NCBI GenBank assembly: GCA_030452775.1
Contig: JAKDLQ010000061.1
Location: 1 to 10,866, forward strand
Direction: 5' to 3'
Length of the DNA: 10,866 nt
From: Micrococcales bacterium
GTDB lineage: Bacteria > Actinomycetota > Actinomycetes > Actinomycetales > Dermatophilaceae
Part shown: one piece after another, positions 1 to 6,658 of the stretch
Numbering within the stretch: position 1 is the stretch's first letter
Layout of the letters: each line of letters opens with the position of its first letter
Made by a program: the position numbers and the translations under genes
The notes under the pieces: model-generated
The model's database searches: none
The model's input: the letters and a program-made list of their open reading frames with translations, nothing else
Told to the model about the DNA's origin: nothing

Positions 1-1209
1 ATCCTCGCCGAGATCGAGACCGACAAGTCGACGATGGACCTCGAGGCCTACGACGCGGGAACCCTCACCAAGATCCTCGTCGACGAGGGCACCACCGTGC
101 CCATCGGGCAGCCGCTCGCCGTCATCGGAGAGCCCGACTCCTCCGCCGAGCCCGCCCCTGACTCGGCGCAGGACTCGACACAGGAGCCAACGGAAGAATC
201 TGCCCCGCAGCGCGCACCTGAGCCGGCACCCTCCCCGGAGTCCGAGTCACCCGCACCAGCGCCCTCGCCGGAGACGGCAGAGCCGGCTGTCCGGGTACGT
301 GCCACGCCGCTCGTTCGCTCCCTCGCGCGCGAGCGCGACATCGACCTGGCCACGGTCCAGGGCTCCGGCCCCGGGGGGCGGATCATCCGCGCGGATCTCG
401 ACGACCTCGCCGCCACGGGCCCGGCGCCCGAGGACGCCGAGGCAGCCCCCGTCGCTGAGGAGACAGCCGCGAGAGCCCCGGCGGCGGCCCCTGCCCCGTC
501 TGCGGCCTCCGTGCAGGCGGGTGAGGACGACGAGCAGATCCCGCTCAGCTCCATCCGGCGGATCACCGCCGAACGCCTCACGCAGAGCGCGGCCGCCCCG
601 CACTTCTACCTCACCATGACCGTTGACACCGCCCCCCTGCTCGGCTTCCGCGCCGAGGTCAACGCGCAGCTGGCCGCAGACGGCGTGAAGGTCACCGTCA
701 CCGACCTGCTCATCCGCGCCTGCGCAGTGGCCCTGCGCGCTCATCCCGAGGTGAACTCCTCGTGGGGCGGCGATCACATCGTGCGTCGCGGCCACGTCAA
801 CGTCGGGATCGCCGTCGCCATCGACGAAGGCCTCATCGTCCCGGTCATCCGCGACGCCGACCGCAAGACCATCCGCGAGATCGGAGCCGAGGCGCGCGAG
901 CTCGGCGAACGCGCCCGGGCCGGGCGCCTGAGTCCCGACGAGTTCTCCGGCGGCACCTTCACCATCAGCAACCTCGGCATGTTTGGGATCAGCGAGTTCA
1001 CCGCGGTCATCAACCCTCCCGAGGCGGCGATCCTCGCCGTCGGAGCGGCTGCAGAGACGCCGGTGATCAAGGACGGGGAGGTCTCCGTGACGAGCACCAT
1101 GCGGGTGACCCTCACGGTCGATCACCGCGTCCTCGACGGTGCCACCGCCGCCAACTTCCTGCGCGACCTGGTCCGCGTCCTCGAGGAGCCGCTGCGGATC
1201 GTCACCTGA
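1..1209 (+). CDS. Dihydrolipoyl acyltransferase (E2) of a 2-oxo acid dehydrogenase complex, 5'-truncated
   Basis: This is the E2 core of a pyruvate/acetoin/branched-chain-type 2-oxo acid dehydrogenase, which moves an acyl group from lipoyl-lysine to CoA in the cytoplasm. The frame is open from base 1, so the true start lies upstream; 402 residues are visible. In order: the end of a lipoyl domain with the lipoylated Lys in ETDKSTMD (codon 25-27); an Ala/Pro/Glu/Ser-rich linker (about nt 130-290); a peripheral subunit-binding domain (about nt 292-411, ending GPGGRIIRADLDDL); a second Ala/Pro linker; and the acyltransferase domain from about nt 535. The active-site motif DHRVLDG has its His at codon 1123-1125 and its Asp at 1135-1137. 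The stretch NLGMFGISEFTAVINPPEAA resembles pyruvate/acetoin-type E2s, but substrate class cannot be fixed without the missing E1 genes, which probably lie upstream. A strong hairpin follows, so it is likely the last gene of its operon. Confidence 0.93.
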   Translation: MLAEIETDKSTMDLEAYDAGTLTKILVDEGTTVPIGQPLAVIGEPDSSAEPAPDSAQDSTQEPTEESAPQRAPEPAPSPESESPAPAPSPETAEPAVRVRATPLVRSLARERDIDLATVQGSGPGGRIIRADLDDLAATGPAPEDAEAAPVAEETAARAPAAAPAPSAASVQAGEDDEQIPLSSIRRITAERLTQSAAAPHFYLTMTVDTAPLLGFRAEVNAQLAADGVKVTVTDLLIRACAVALRAHPEVNSSWGGDHIVRRGHVNVGIAVAIDEGLIVPVIRDADRKTIREIGAEARELGERARAGRLSPDEFSGGTFTISNLGMFGISEFTAVINPPEAAILAVGAAAETPVIKDGEVSVTSTMRVTLTVDHRVLDGATAANFLRDLVRVLEEPLRIVT

Positions 1210-1220
1210 GGGCTGCGGAC

Positions 1221-1259
1221 GCTCAGACACTGATCCGCCAGACGGATCAGTGTCTGAGC
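1221..1259 (+). terminator. Perfect 17-bp hairpin after the E2 gene
   Basis: Arms 1221-1237 and 1243-1259 are exact reverse complements with a 5-nt loop (CCAGA), starting 11 nt after the E2 stop codon. There is no T-tract, which is common for actinobacterial intrinsic terminators. The next gene is on the same strand, so the hairpin probably ends the E2 operon and insulates the NYN-ACAD unit. Confidence 0.85.
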
Positions 1260-1432
1260 CCTCGCGGGTAGCCGGCCAGCCGCTCCTATCACCTCGGTCA
1301 GCTGCCGGGCGGCGGCGGAAGTTGGGCGTATGCCGCTGTGCTCGCTCTGACGGGCACGCACCCCCTGATCGGGGTGGCCCTCGACAGGCGGTCCTCGAGG
1401 CCTGGCATGGCCGGTCATGACAAGGTGTCAGC

Positions 1433-2437
1433 ATGCGTTCCTACTGTGCGGTCTATGTTGATGCCGGATATCTGTTGGCCTCGGCGGCGACCCGGATCAC
1501 CGGCACGTCGCTGCGAGGCGGAGTGGCGATCGCCTACCCGGCGATGATCGAGTCCGTGATCGCGCAGGCCGAGGCGGACAGCGGCCTGCCTCTGCTTCGG
1601 GTGCACTGGTACGACTCGGCCAACGGCCATGGCGGCACCCCGGACTCGCTCCAGGAGACCATCGGCATGCTGCCGCGCCTCAAACTGCGCCTCGGGCGGA
1701 TGTCTCCCGGCGGCGAGCAGAAGGGTGTGGACCTGCGTATCGGGCTCGACCTCGCCACCCATGGCCGGAACCGGATCGCTGACGTCATGTATCTCGTGTC
1801 CGGGGACGATGACCTCACCGAGGCCGTCGAGGAGGCGCAGGGGCACGGCTCTCAGGTGATCCTCCTCGTCGCGCCGAACCGGCACGGCCTGGCTCACGCC
1901 GTCTCGCGCAACCTCCAGAGGGCCGCTGACGGGATCGTCGTCATCGATCCCATCACGGTCGACAAGACAGTGAGGCCCCGCCGGAGGCAGGCCGCCGCGA
2001 GCGCCGCACAGGCGCCGTCGGCCCTGCCGGTCGCCGCCAAGCCGGCGGCGTCCGAGGTGCTCCCCAGCCCCGCGCTGCTGGCCGGACGTCGCATGACCAT
2101 CGGCACGGCCCCGCAGCCGGCCTCGACGATGGTCTACTCGAGCTCGACCGGAGCCACTCCGGTGAACCACTACGAGATCTCACCGGAGCTGGACCAGACC
2201 ATCGACGAGGTCGCCCGGGGCGTGGTGGACACGTGGCGCGAGACCGTGGCCGACGCGGATCTGCGCCAGGTTCGTGCCGACCGGCCCTACATCCCCCAGG
2301 ATCTGGATCGGACCCTGCTGCTCGACCTGTCGAGCCGGACCGGCGTCTACGAGATCGACGAGCGCACCCGCCATGTCCTGCGGGAGCGCTTCTGGACCGT
2401 CCTCGACGGCAAGCCCGCCCACCCCGCGACCAACTGA
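1433..2437 (+). CDS. NYN (PIN-like) domain protein, putative ribonuclease
   Basis: A 334-residue protein with an N-terminal NYN domain of the LabA/DUF88 kind, a PIN-like fold expected to bind Mg2+ and cleave RNA. The acidic residues expected of the family are visible: D10 in VYVDAGYL, D61 in WYDSAN, D100 and D106 in KGVDLRIGLDL, and the SGDDD cluster at 123-127. After about residue 180 comes a basic, Ala/Pro-rich linker, then a charged C-terminal domain (about 220-330) that I cannot assign. The ATG is supported by AAGGTG at 1422-1427, five bases upstream. The stop codon shares a base with the Shine-Dalgarno of the acyl-CoA dehydrogenase gene that follows, so the two are probably co-transcribed and perhaps translationally coupled. 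RNA target and physiological role are unknown; nuclease activity is inferred from the family. Confidence 0.85.
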   Translation: MRSYCAVYVDAGYLLASAATRITGTSLRGGVAIAYPAMIESVIAQAEADSGLPLLRVHWYDSANGHGGTPDSLQETIGMLPRLKLRLGRMSPGGEQKGVDLRIGLDLATHGRNRIADVMYLVSGDDDLTEAVEEAQGHGSQVILLVAPNRHGLAHAVSRNLQRAADGIVVIDPITVDKTVRPRRRQAAASAAQAPSALPVAAKPAASEVLPSPALLAGRRMTIGTAPQPASTMVYSSSTGATPVNHYEISPELDQTIDEVARGVVDTWRETVADADLRQVRADRPYIPQDLDRTLLLDLSSRTGVYEIDERTRHVLRERFWTVLDGKPAHPATN

Positions 2438-2442
2438 AGGAG
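2437..2442 (+). promoter_or_regulatory. Ribosome binding site that decides the ACAD large-subunit start
   Basis: AAGGAG lies seven bases before ATG 2450 but only one base before the in-frame ATG at 2444. The second ATG is therefore the likely start. The site overlaps the TGA of the NYN gene (2435-2437). Confidence 0.75.
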
Positions 2443-2449
2443 CATGGCC

Positions 2450-3649
2450 ATGCATCGCACATTGAGCGAGGAGGACGCGGCGTTCCAGCAGCGCATGCGT
2501 GACTTCTTCACCACCGAGGTCCCGCAGGACATCCGCGACCGATGGCGGGCCGGCGGCGAGGTCGAAGCGCAGGACGTCCGGGTCACCCAACGGATCCTCA
2601 ATGCCGCCGGGCTCGCGGTCCCGAGCTGGCCTCGGGAGTTCGGCGGCCAGGACTGGACCAACCTCCAGCTGCACATCTACCTGCAGGAGATGCAGTCGGC
2701 GTCGGTTCCGCCGCCGCTCGCCTTCAATGTCAACATGGTCGGGCCGGTCATCGCGGCCTTCGCCTCCCGGGAGCTCAAGGAGCGCTTCCTCTCGCCGACC
2801 GCCAACCTCGATATCTGGTGGGCCCAGGGCTTCTCGGAGCCCGAGGCCGGCTCGGACCTCGCCTCGCTGCGCACCTCCGCGGTGCTCGAAGGCGACGAGT
2901 GGGTCGTCAACGGGCAGAAGACCTGGACGACGCTCGGTCAGCATGCCGACTGGATCTTCGCCCTCGTCCGCACGGACCCGGATGCACCCAAGAAGCAGAT
3001 GGGTATCTCCTTCCTGCTCATCGACATGGCCACCCCCGGCGTCACGGTGCGACCGATCCAGCTCATCGACAGAGGCCACGAGGTCAACGAGATCTTCTTC
3101 GACAACGTTCGGGTGCCGGTGGACCAGCTCGTCGGCGAGGTCAACAAGGGCTGGGACTACGCCAAGTTCCTCCTCGGCAACGAACGCGTGAGCGTCGCTC
3201 CGGTTGGGTCGATCAAGCGAAAGCTCGCTGACGCCAAGGGCTTTGCTCGGTCCGTCGCCACCGACGACGGGACGCTGCTCGATGATGTCCACATCGCGAC
3301 CCGCTTCGCCGAGCTCGAGGCGCAGGTCATGGCGCTGGAGCTCACGGCGCTGCGCGTGGCCGCCGGGTCCAAGGACGGCAAGCCGGATCCGGCATCCTCG
3401 ATCCTCAAGCTCCGGGGGAGCCAGCTGCAGCAGGACGTTCTCGAGCTGGTCGTCGACCTCGCCGGCCCGTCCGGTCTGCTGTGGGACGCCGGAGACACCA
3501 GAGACGGCACAGACGGCAGCGGGCGCGAGGCATGGACCGGGAAGGCGGCTCCGACCTATCTGAACTTCCGCAAGGCGTCGATCTACGGAGGGTCCAACGA
3601 GGTACAGCGCCAGATCATCTCGTCCGGGATCCTCGGACTGAGGGGCTGA
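2450..3649 (+). CDS. Acyl-CoA dehydrogenase, catalytic subunit of a probable heterotetramer
   Basis: This 399-residue FAD enzyme should oxidise an acyl-CoA to the 2-enoyl-CoA and pass electrons to electron-transfer flavoprotein. ACAD hallmarks are the FAD/substrate-loop motif FSEPEAGSD (128-136), GQKTWTT (155-161) and the C-terminal YGGSNEVQR. In medium-chain ACAD the catalytic Glu sits in a YEG motif; here that position is Gly (G380). An alternative Glu is present in LLGNERVS (E245, codon 3182-3184), which lines up with the catalytic Glu of isovaleryl-CoA dehydrogenase and of actinobacterial alpha2beta2 ACADs. The sequence type recalls pimeloyl-CoA dehydrogenase large subunits and the FadE26/ChsE4 group. 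The start at 2450 is chosen from the Shine-Dalgarno spacing; 2444 would add two residues. The partner gene begins 2 nt after the stop. Substrate is unknown: dicarboxylic, branched or ring-derived acyl-CoAs are possible. Confidence 0.9.
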   Translation: MHRTLSEEDAAFQQRMRDFFTTEVPQDIRDRWRAGGEVEAQDVRVTQRILNAAGLAVPSWPREFGGQDWTNLQLHIYLQEMQSASVPPPLAFNVNMVGPVIAAFASRELKERFLSPTANLDIWWAQGFSEPEAGSDLASLRTSAVLEGDEWVVNGQKTWTTLGQHADWIFALVRTDPDAPKKQMGISFLLIDMATPGVTVRPIQLIDRGHEVNEIFFDNVRVPVDQLVGEVNKGWDYAKFLLGNERVSVAPVGSIKRKLADAKGFARSVATDDGTLLDDVHIATRFAELEAQVMALELTALRVAAGSKDGKPDPASSILKLRGSQLQQDVLELVVDLAGPSGLLWDAGDTRDGTDGSGREAWTGKAAPTYLNFRKASIYGGSNEVQRQIISSGILGLRG

Positions 3650-3651
3650 TC

Positions 3652-4740
3652 ATGGACTTCACCATCGATAGCGAGCAGCGGGCTCTGCGAGACGCCGCGG
3701 CCGACCTCGCGGAGCGACACGCCCCCGACTACGGGTCCGGTGACGTGACGGTCGGCCCGGCCGAGCACGACGCAGGACTCTGGGCCGCCCTCGCAGGCCT
3801 CGGAGGGCTCGGTCTTCCCTTCCCCGAGGCGGCCGGCGGCTTCGGAGCGAGCCCGGTGGAGGTCTCCCTCGTGGCCGGGGAGCTGGGTCGGGCCGGAATC
3901 CGCAGCGCATATGGGGAGGCCCTCGTCGCCGCGTCGCTGCTCGTCGACGCGGACCAGACCGATCTGGTGGGCGCGGTTGCCGATGGCGCCGCCCTCGTGA
4001 TCCCGGCCTTGGCCGAGCCCGGACGGGCCTGGTCACTGGCCGCCTCCACGGTCGCCGCGGAAGGTTCCGGCACCGGCCCCGACGCGTGGACCCTCACCGG
4101 CATCAAGGAGCCGGTCCAGTTCGCGGCCGCGGCCTCCCACATCGTGGTTCCGGCCCAGGCTCCGGACGGCCTCGCCGTCCTCCTCGTCTCAGGCCCCAAG
4201 GTCACCGCCAACGGCCGGGTCGAGCTCGCGGGCGCCGCCGCCACCCTGCTGATCGGTCCCGACACCGCCGCCTCAGCCCTGGCTCGGGCCGTCAATCTCG
4301 GCATCGTCGCGCTGGCCGGCGAGGCCGTCGGCGCAATGGACACCGCGATGACCATGACGGTCGATTACCTCAAGACGCGCAAGCAGTTCGGGGTGCCCCT
4401 GATGACCTTCCAGACGCTCACACAGCGAGCGGCGGACATGTACGTTTCGCTCGAGCTGGCCCGCAGCAGCGCACAGTTCGCGGCCATGGCCATCACCGAC
4501 GACCCCGACGACTCGGCCAGCATCTCGAGGGCCAAGGTCGTCATTGGCCAGTCGGGCCGGCACATCGGCCAGGAAGCCATCCAGCTGCACGGCGGCATCG
4601 GGATGACGGCGGAGTACGCCGTGGGGCACCTGATGACCCGCCTGACGGCCATCGAGCACACCTTCGGCGACACCCGTCAGCACCTCGCTGCGCTCGCCGC
4701 CCACGTGGGCGACCACGAGTCGGTCGACGTCCTCGCCTGA
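3652..4740 (+). CDS. Acyl-CoA dehydrogenase-like partner subunit, probably non-catalytic
   Basis: A 362-residue ACAD-family protein beginning 2 nt after the preceding stop, with GAGGGG (3640-3645) as ribosome site; an open frame extends further upstream but only overlaps the previous gene. It keeps the FAD/dimer-interface signatures TRKQFG (R243) and QLHGGIGM (311-318). It appears to lack a catalytic Glu at both usual positions: the YEGT-equivalent segment reads FGDT (338-341), and the helix matching the isovaleryl-type Glu reads NLGIVALAGE. Its N-terminal half is divergent and Ala/Gly-rich. This fits the small subunit of pimeloyl-CoA dehydrogenase-like or steroid-side-chain-type heterotetrameric ACADs, where one chain supplies catalysis and both build the FAD sites. 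Pairing with the upstream gene is inferred from adjacency and complementary residue loss. Confidence 0.87.
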   Translation: MDFTIDSEQRALRDAAADLAERHAPDYGSGDVTVGPAEHDAGLWAALAGLGGLGLPFPEAAGGFGASPVEVSLVAGELGRAGIRSAYGEALVAASLLVDADQTDLVGAVADGAALVIPALAEPGRAWSLAASTVAAEGSGTGPDAWTLTGIKEPVQFAAAASHIVVPAQAPDGLAVLLVSGPKVTANGRVELAGAAATLLIGPDTAASALARAVNLGIVALAGEAVGAMDTAMTMTVDYLKTRKQFGVPLMTFQTLTQRAADMYVSLELARSSAQFAAMAITDDPDDSASISRAKVVIGQSGRHIGQEAIQLHGGIGMTAEYAVGHLMTRLTAIEHTFGDTRQHLAALAAHVGDHESVDVLA

Positions 4741-4794
4741 CGTGCTGACCTGAGCTCAACCGACTCGGCCCGACCTGACCCTGCCCCTTACCCT

Positions 4795-4826
4795 CAGTCG
4801 AGCCCGGGAGTCCCCGGCTCGGACTG
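4795..4826 (+). terminator. GC-rich hairpin ending the ACAD operon
   Basis: GAGCCCGGG (4800-4808) pairs with CCCCGGCTC (4812-4820) around a 3-nt loop with one C-C mismatch. CAGTC (4795-4799) pairs with GACTG (4822-4826) past one bulged G. It lies 54 nt after the ACAD stop, ahead of the vapB promoter. Its left side contains the 12-mer CCCTCAGTCGAG (4791-4802), which recurs beyond vapC. Confidence 0.65.
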
Positions 4827-4835
4827 CATGCATAG

Positions 4836-4856
4836 TTCATGAATTGCTGGTATTCT
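4836..4856 (+). promoter_or_regulatory. vapB promoter with TATTCT -10 and a TTCATGAA palindrome (candidate autoregulatory operator)
   Basis: TATTCT (4851-4856) matches the actinobacterial TAnnnT -10 and ends seven bases before the GTG at 4864. Transcription would then start at or next to the start codon, giving a leaderless mRNA; no Shine-Dalgarno is visible. The perfect 8-bp palindrome TTCATGAA (4836-4843) sits just upstream of the -10, where binding by an RHH antitoxin would block polymerase. A second palindrome, GCATGC, is at 4826-4831. No convincing -35 is seen. Operator function is inferred from the usual self-repression of vapBC loci. Confidence 0.55.
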
Positions 4857-4863
4857 GTTCGGT

Positions 4864-5094
4864 GTGACTACCGAGATCATTCAGGCCCGTGACGTACCCA
4901 CTGACGACGTGAAAGTCTTGCGGGCTCGGGCGGCGGCCCGCAATATGTCGCTGTCCGGCTATCTCCGGGAACTGATTCACGAGGACGCGTCACGCCCGAC
5001 GATGGAGGACGTGCTTGCGCGGATCGCCGGCCGAGGCAGTATCGCGGCCACCAGTGAAGACATTCGGTCATTCATCGCGGACGGCCGCCGGTAA
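4864..5094 (+). CDS. vapB: VapB-type antitoxin (FitA-like ribbon-helix-helix)
   Basis: A 76-residue protein. The N-terminal half, IQARDVPTDDVKVLRARAAA followed by NMSLSGYLRELI, matches the FitA/VapB ribbon-helix-helix pattern: a beta-strand that reads DNA, then two helices. The C-terminal half (about 45-76, with IAATSEDIRSFIADGRR) should wrap around and block the partner toxin. It starts with GTG without a ribosome site, in keeping with a leaderless mRNA. Its stop TAA is directly followed by the toxin GTG, so the two are surely co-expressed. Known family members repress their own operon together with the toxin. Codon use is less GC-biased than in flanking genes, suggesting a horizontally acquired cassette. 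Confidence 0.85.
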   Translation: MTTEIIQARDVPTDDVKVLRARAAARNMSLSGYLRELIHEDASRPTMEDVLARIAGRGSIAATSEDIRSFIADGRR

Positions 5095-5499
5095 GTGACC
5101 GTCGTCGACGCCTCGATCGTGGTGCGACTGCTGCAGAACCGTCGCGGAGATGACAAGCTACGTGTGCGCTTCGAGCAGCACCGGTACATTCATGCCCCAG
5201 CACTGATCGATGCCGAGGTCACCTCGGCCGTCCGCGGGCTGCTCATGACGTCGAAGCCCGATACCAGGATCGCCGTTGCACGAGCTGAGCAGATGCTCGA
5301 CGACTTCGCGGACCTACCACTGATGCGCTACCCGATGCAGCCCTTTCAGCGACGGGTCCTGACTCTGCGGGAGAACCTCACGGCATACGACGCGTTCTAC
5401 GTCGTGCTAGCTGAAGCGCTTGGCGTGCCGCTGCTCACCGACGACCACAAATACGCGGAGGCACCCGGCCACGCGGCCGTCATCGACGTCTGGCCGTGA
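5095..5499 (+). CDS. vapC: VapC-type PIN-domain ribonuclease toxin
   Basis: A 134-residue PIN-domain protein of the normal VapC length. All four acidic active-site residues can be placed: D5 in VVDASIVV, E41 in DAEVTSAV, D99 in LTAYDAFYVV and D117 in LLTDDHKY. They bind Mg2+ or Mn2+ for RNA cleavage; known VapCs cut initiator tRNA, other tRNAs or 23S rRNA, and the target here cannot be read from sequence. The toxin is intact with no missing catalytic residue. GTG 5095 abuts the antitoxin stop codon with no spacer and only a poor ribosome site, which suggests translational coupling and keeps toxin dependent on antitoxin translation. The downstream gene is convergent, separated by a long hairpin. 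Confidence 0.9.
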   Translation: MTVVDASIVVRLLQNRRGDDKLRVRFEQHRYIHAPALIDAEVTSAVRGLLMTSKPDTRIAVARAEQMLDDFADLPLMRYPMQPFQRRVLTLRENLTAYDAFYVVLAEALGVPLLTDDHKYAEAPGHAAVIDVWP

Positions 5500-5539
5500 C
5501 CACGGCAGGTGTGCTCACCCCTGCGCGGCCACCGTGTCC

Positions 5540-5610
5540 CCCTCAGTCGAGTGGCCCCCCCCAACCCACGCCCCCCCGGGGGTGGTCGCGGGGGGCCACT
5601 CGACTGAGGG
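5540..5610. terminator. 21-bp perfect inverted repeat between convergent genes (bidirectional terminator or repeat element)
   Basis: Arms 5540-5560 and 5590-5610 (CCCTCAGTCGAGTGG plus six C, and its complement) match over 21 bp without error. The 29-nt loop carries further C and G runs (seven C at 5571-5577, five G at 5578-5582) that could pair internally. It sits about 40 nt after vapC and about 90 nt from the 3' end of the leftward reductase gene, so it can stop transcription from both sides. Symmetry and length would also fit a dispersed intergenic repeat. I see nothing else in 5500-5696; the open frames there are GC-rich artefacts. Confidence 0.75.
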
Positions 5611-5696
5611 TGAGCCGGAGCAGCCGGGGCCCCGAAGCGCAGTTCGTCGCACAAGAGGCGGCTCGAGCCCACGTCGGACCGGGTCCGGATCGGCGG

Positions 5697-6644
5697 TCAG
5701 AGGGTCCCAGAGGCCAGGGCCGCCCGGACGATTGCGGCCGAGACGACGATGTCGGTCCAGGCCTCCCCGACGCTCTTGAAGAATCGCGGCCTGTCCGGGG
5801 CAACGGTGACCTCTCCGCAGGCGAGTTGCCGCAGATCGCCGCTCATGGCATCCGCCTGGCCCACCCCGTCGGCGATGGCGAGGATGATGTCCCCGGCCTG
5901 CGAGAGCGCCGACTCCGGCGACTCGACGACGACGGTGGCCCGTCGCACGAGCGCGGTGTCGACCTCGCGCATCGAGGGTGAGTGGGACCCGATCGCGACG
6001 ACGGTCGCTTCGGGGCGGAGCGCCTCGGAGTCGAAGAGCGGCTCGGCGGCGGTGGTGCAGCAGGCGACGATGTCGACGGCGCCCACATCGGCCGGCGACC
6101 CGGCTCGGGCCGTGAGGCCCCCGGACTCGAGGTCGGCGACGACCTCGGCGATCGCCGCGGGACGCCGGCCCACGACGATCACCTGTTCGAGCGGACGCAC
6201 GGCGTTGATCGCGCGGGCGTGGCTGGCCGCCTGCGGGCCCGTCCCGAAGACGAGGAGGGAGGACGCCGAGGGGGGTGCGAGCCGGCGCACCGCCATGGCC
6301 GACATGCCGGCGGTCCGCATCAGCGTGAGCGCCTCCCCGTCGAGGATCGCCGTCGGGGTCAGGGTGTCCCCGGCGAAGGCGATGTGAACGCCCTGGATCC
6401 GCGGAACGCCGAGGGCGGCATACTGCTCGTGGATCGTCAGCACCTTGACTCCGGCGTCGGGTCCGACCTCACCTGGCATGAGCAGGATCTCGCCCGCGGT
6501 CACGGGCACGAAGGTGCGCTGCGGGGTGTTGCCCGGGGCGGCCCCGCTGACGAGGGCGCCCTCGAGCGCGTCGGCCACCTCGACCCACGGCAGCGCGCGG
6601 CTCATCGAGTCCTCATCGATCCAGGGGATCGCTTGGCTGGGCAT
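5697..6644 (-). CDS. Ornithine cyclodeaminase/mu-crystallin-family reductase, probable delta1-pyrroline-2-carboxylate reductase
   Basis: A 315-residue protein of normal family length. It has the Rossmann motif GTGPQA (134-139) for NAD(P)H, K67 in AGVKVLT, R43, and R110 in LMRTAGMSAMAV, which in this family contact the substrate carboxylate and imine. In true ornithine cyclodeaminase a catalytic Asp lies in a GGDCPG segment; here that segment reads GSHSPS with His221, so ornithine cyclisation is unlikely. This pattern is typical of imine-reducing members such as delta1-pyrroline-2-carboxylate reductase (LhpI type) and ketimine reductase. The expected reaction is NAD(P)H reduction of delta1-pyrroline-2-carboxylate to L-proline. 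The ATG at 6644 has GGAGAA (complement of 6651-6656) six bases upstream; an upstream extension would run into the flavoprotein gene. It lies 14 nt after that gene in the same operon, near the aconitase X genes that would supply its substrate. Confidence 0.82.
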   Translation of the reverse strand: MPSQAIPWIDEDSMSRALPWVEVADALEGALVSGAAPGNTPQRTFVPVTAGEILLMPGEVGPDAGVKVLTIHEQYAALGVPRIQGVHIAFAGDTLTPTAILDGEALTLMRTAGMSAMAVRRLAPPSASSLLVFGTGPQAASHARAINAVRPLEQVIVVGRRPAAIAEVVADLESGGLTARAGSPADVGAVDIVACCTTAAEPLFDSEALRPEATVVAIGSHSPSMREVDTALVRRATVVVESPESALSQAGDIILAIADGVGQADAMSGDLRQLACGEVTVAPDRPRFFKSVGEAWTDIVVSAAIVRAALASGTL

Positions 6645-6658
6645 GGCAGGTTCTCCGA

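Noticed and set aside
1359..1376. Small hairpin CACCCC-CTGATC-GGGGTG in the 1260-1432 gap
   Set aside because: Only six base pairs in GC-rich DNA, far from any stop codon, with no promoter or conserved leader features; probably chance.
247..1434. Long open frame on the minus strand opposite the E2 gene, and similar long antisense frames at 6665-8347 (+) and 8764-10119 (-)
   Set aside because: They lie opposite genes with clear protein motifs, have Arg/Gly/Asp-rich compositions and no recognisable domain; high GC produces such shadows.
3481..3651. An upstream extension of the second ACAD frame
   Set aside because: It overlaps the end of the first subunit gene in another frame and is basic low-complexity; ATG 3652 with GAGGGG gives the normal ACAD start MDFTIDSEQ.
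5420..5981. Overlapping plus-strand frames over the vapC 3' end, the hairpin and the reductase end
   Set aside because: Composition is Pro/Arg/Gly-rich, they cross a 21-bp inverted repeat and match no family I recognise.
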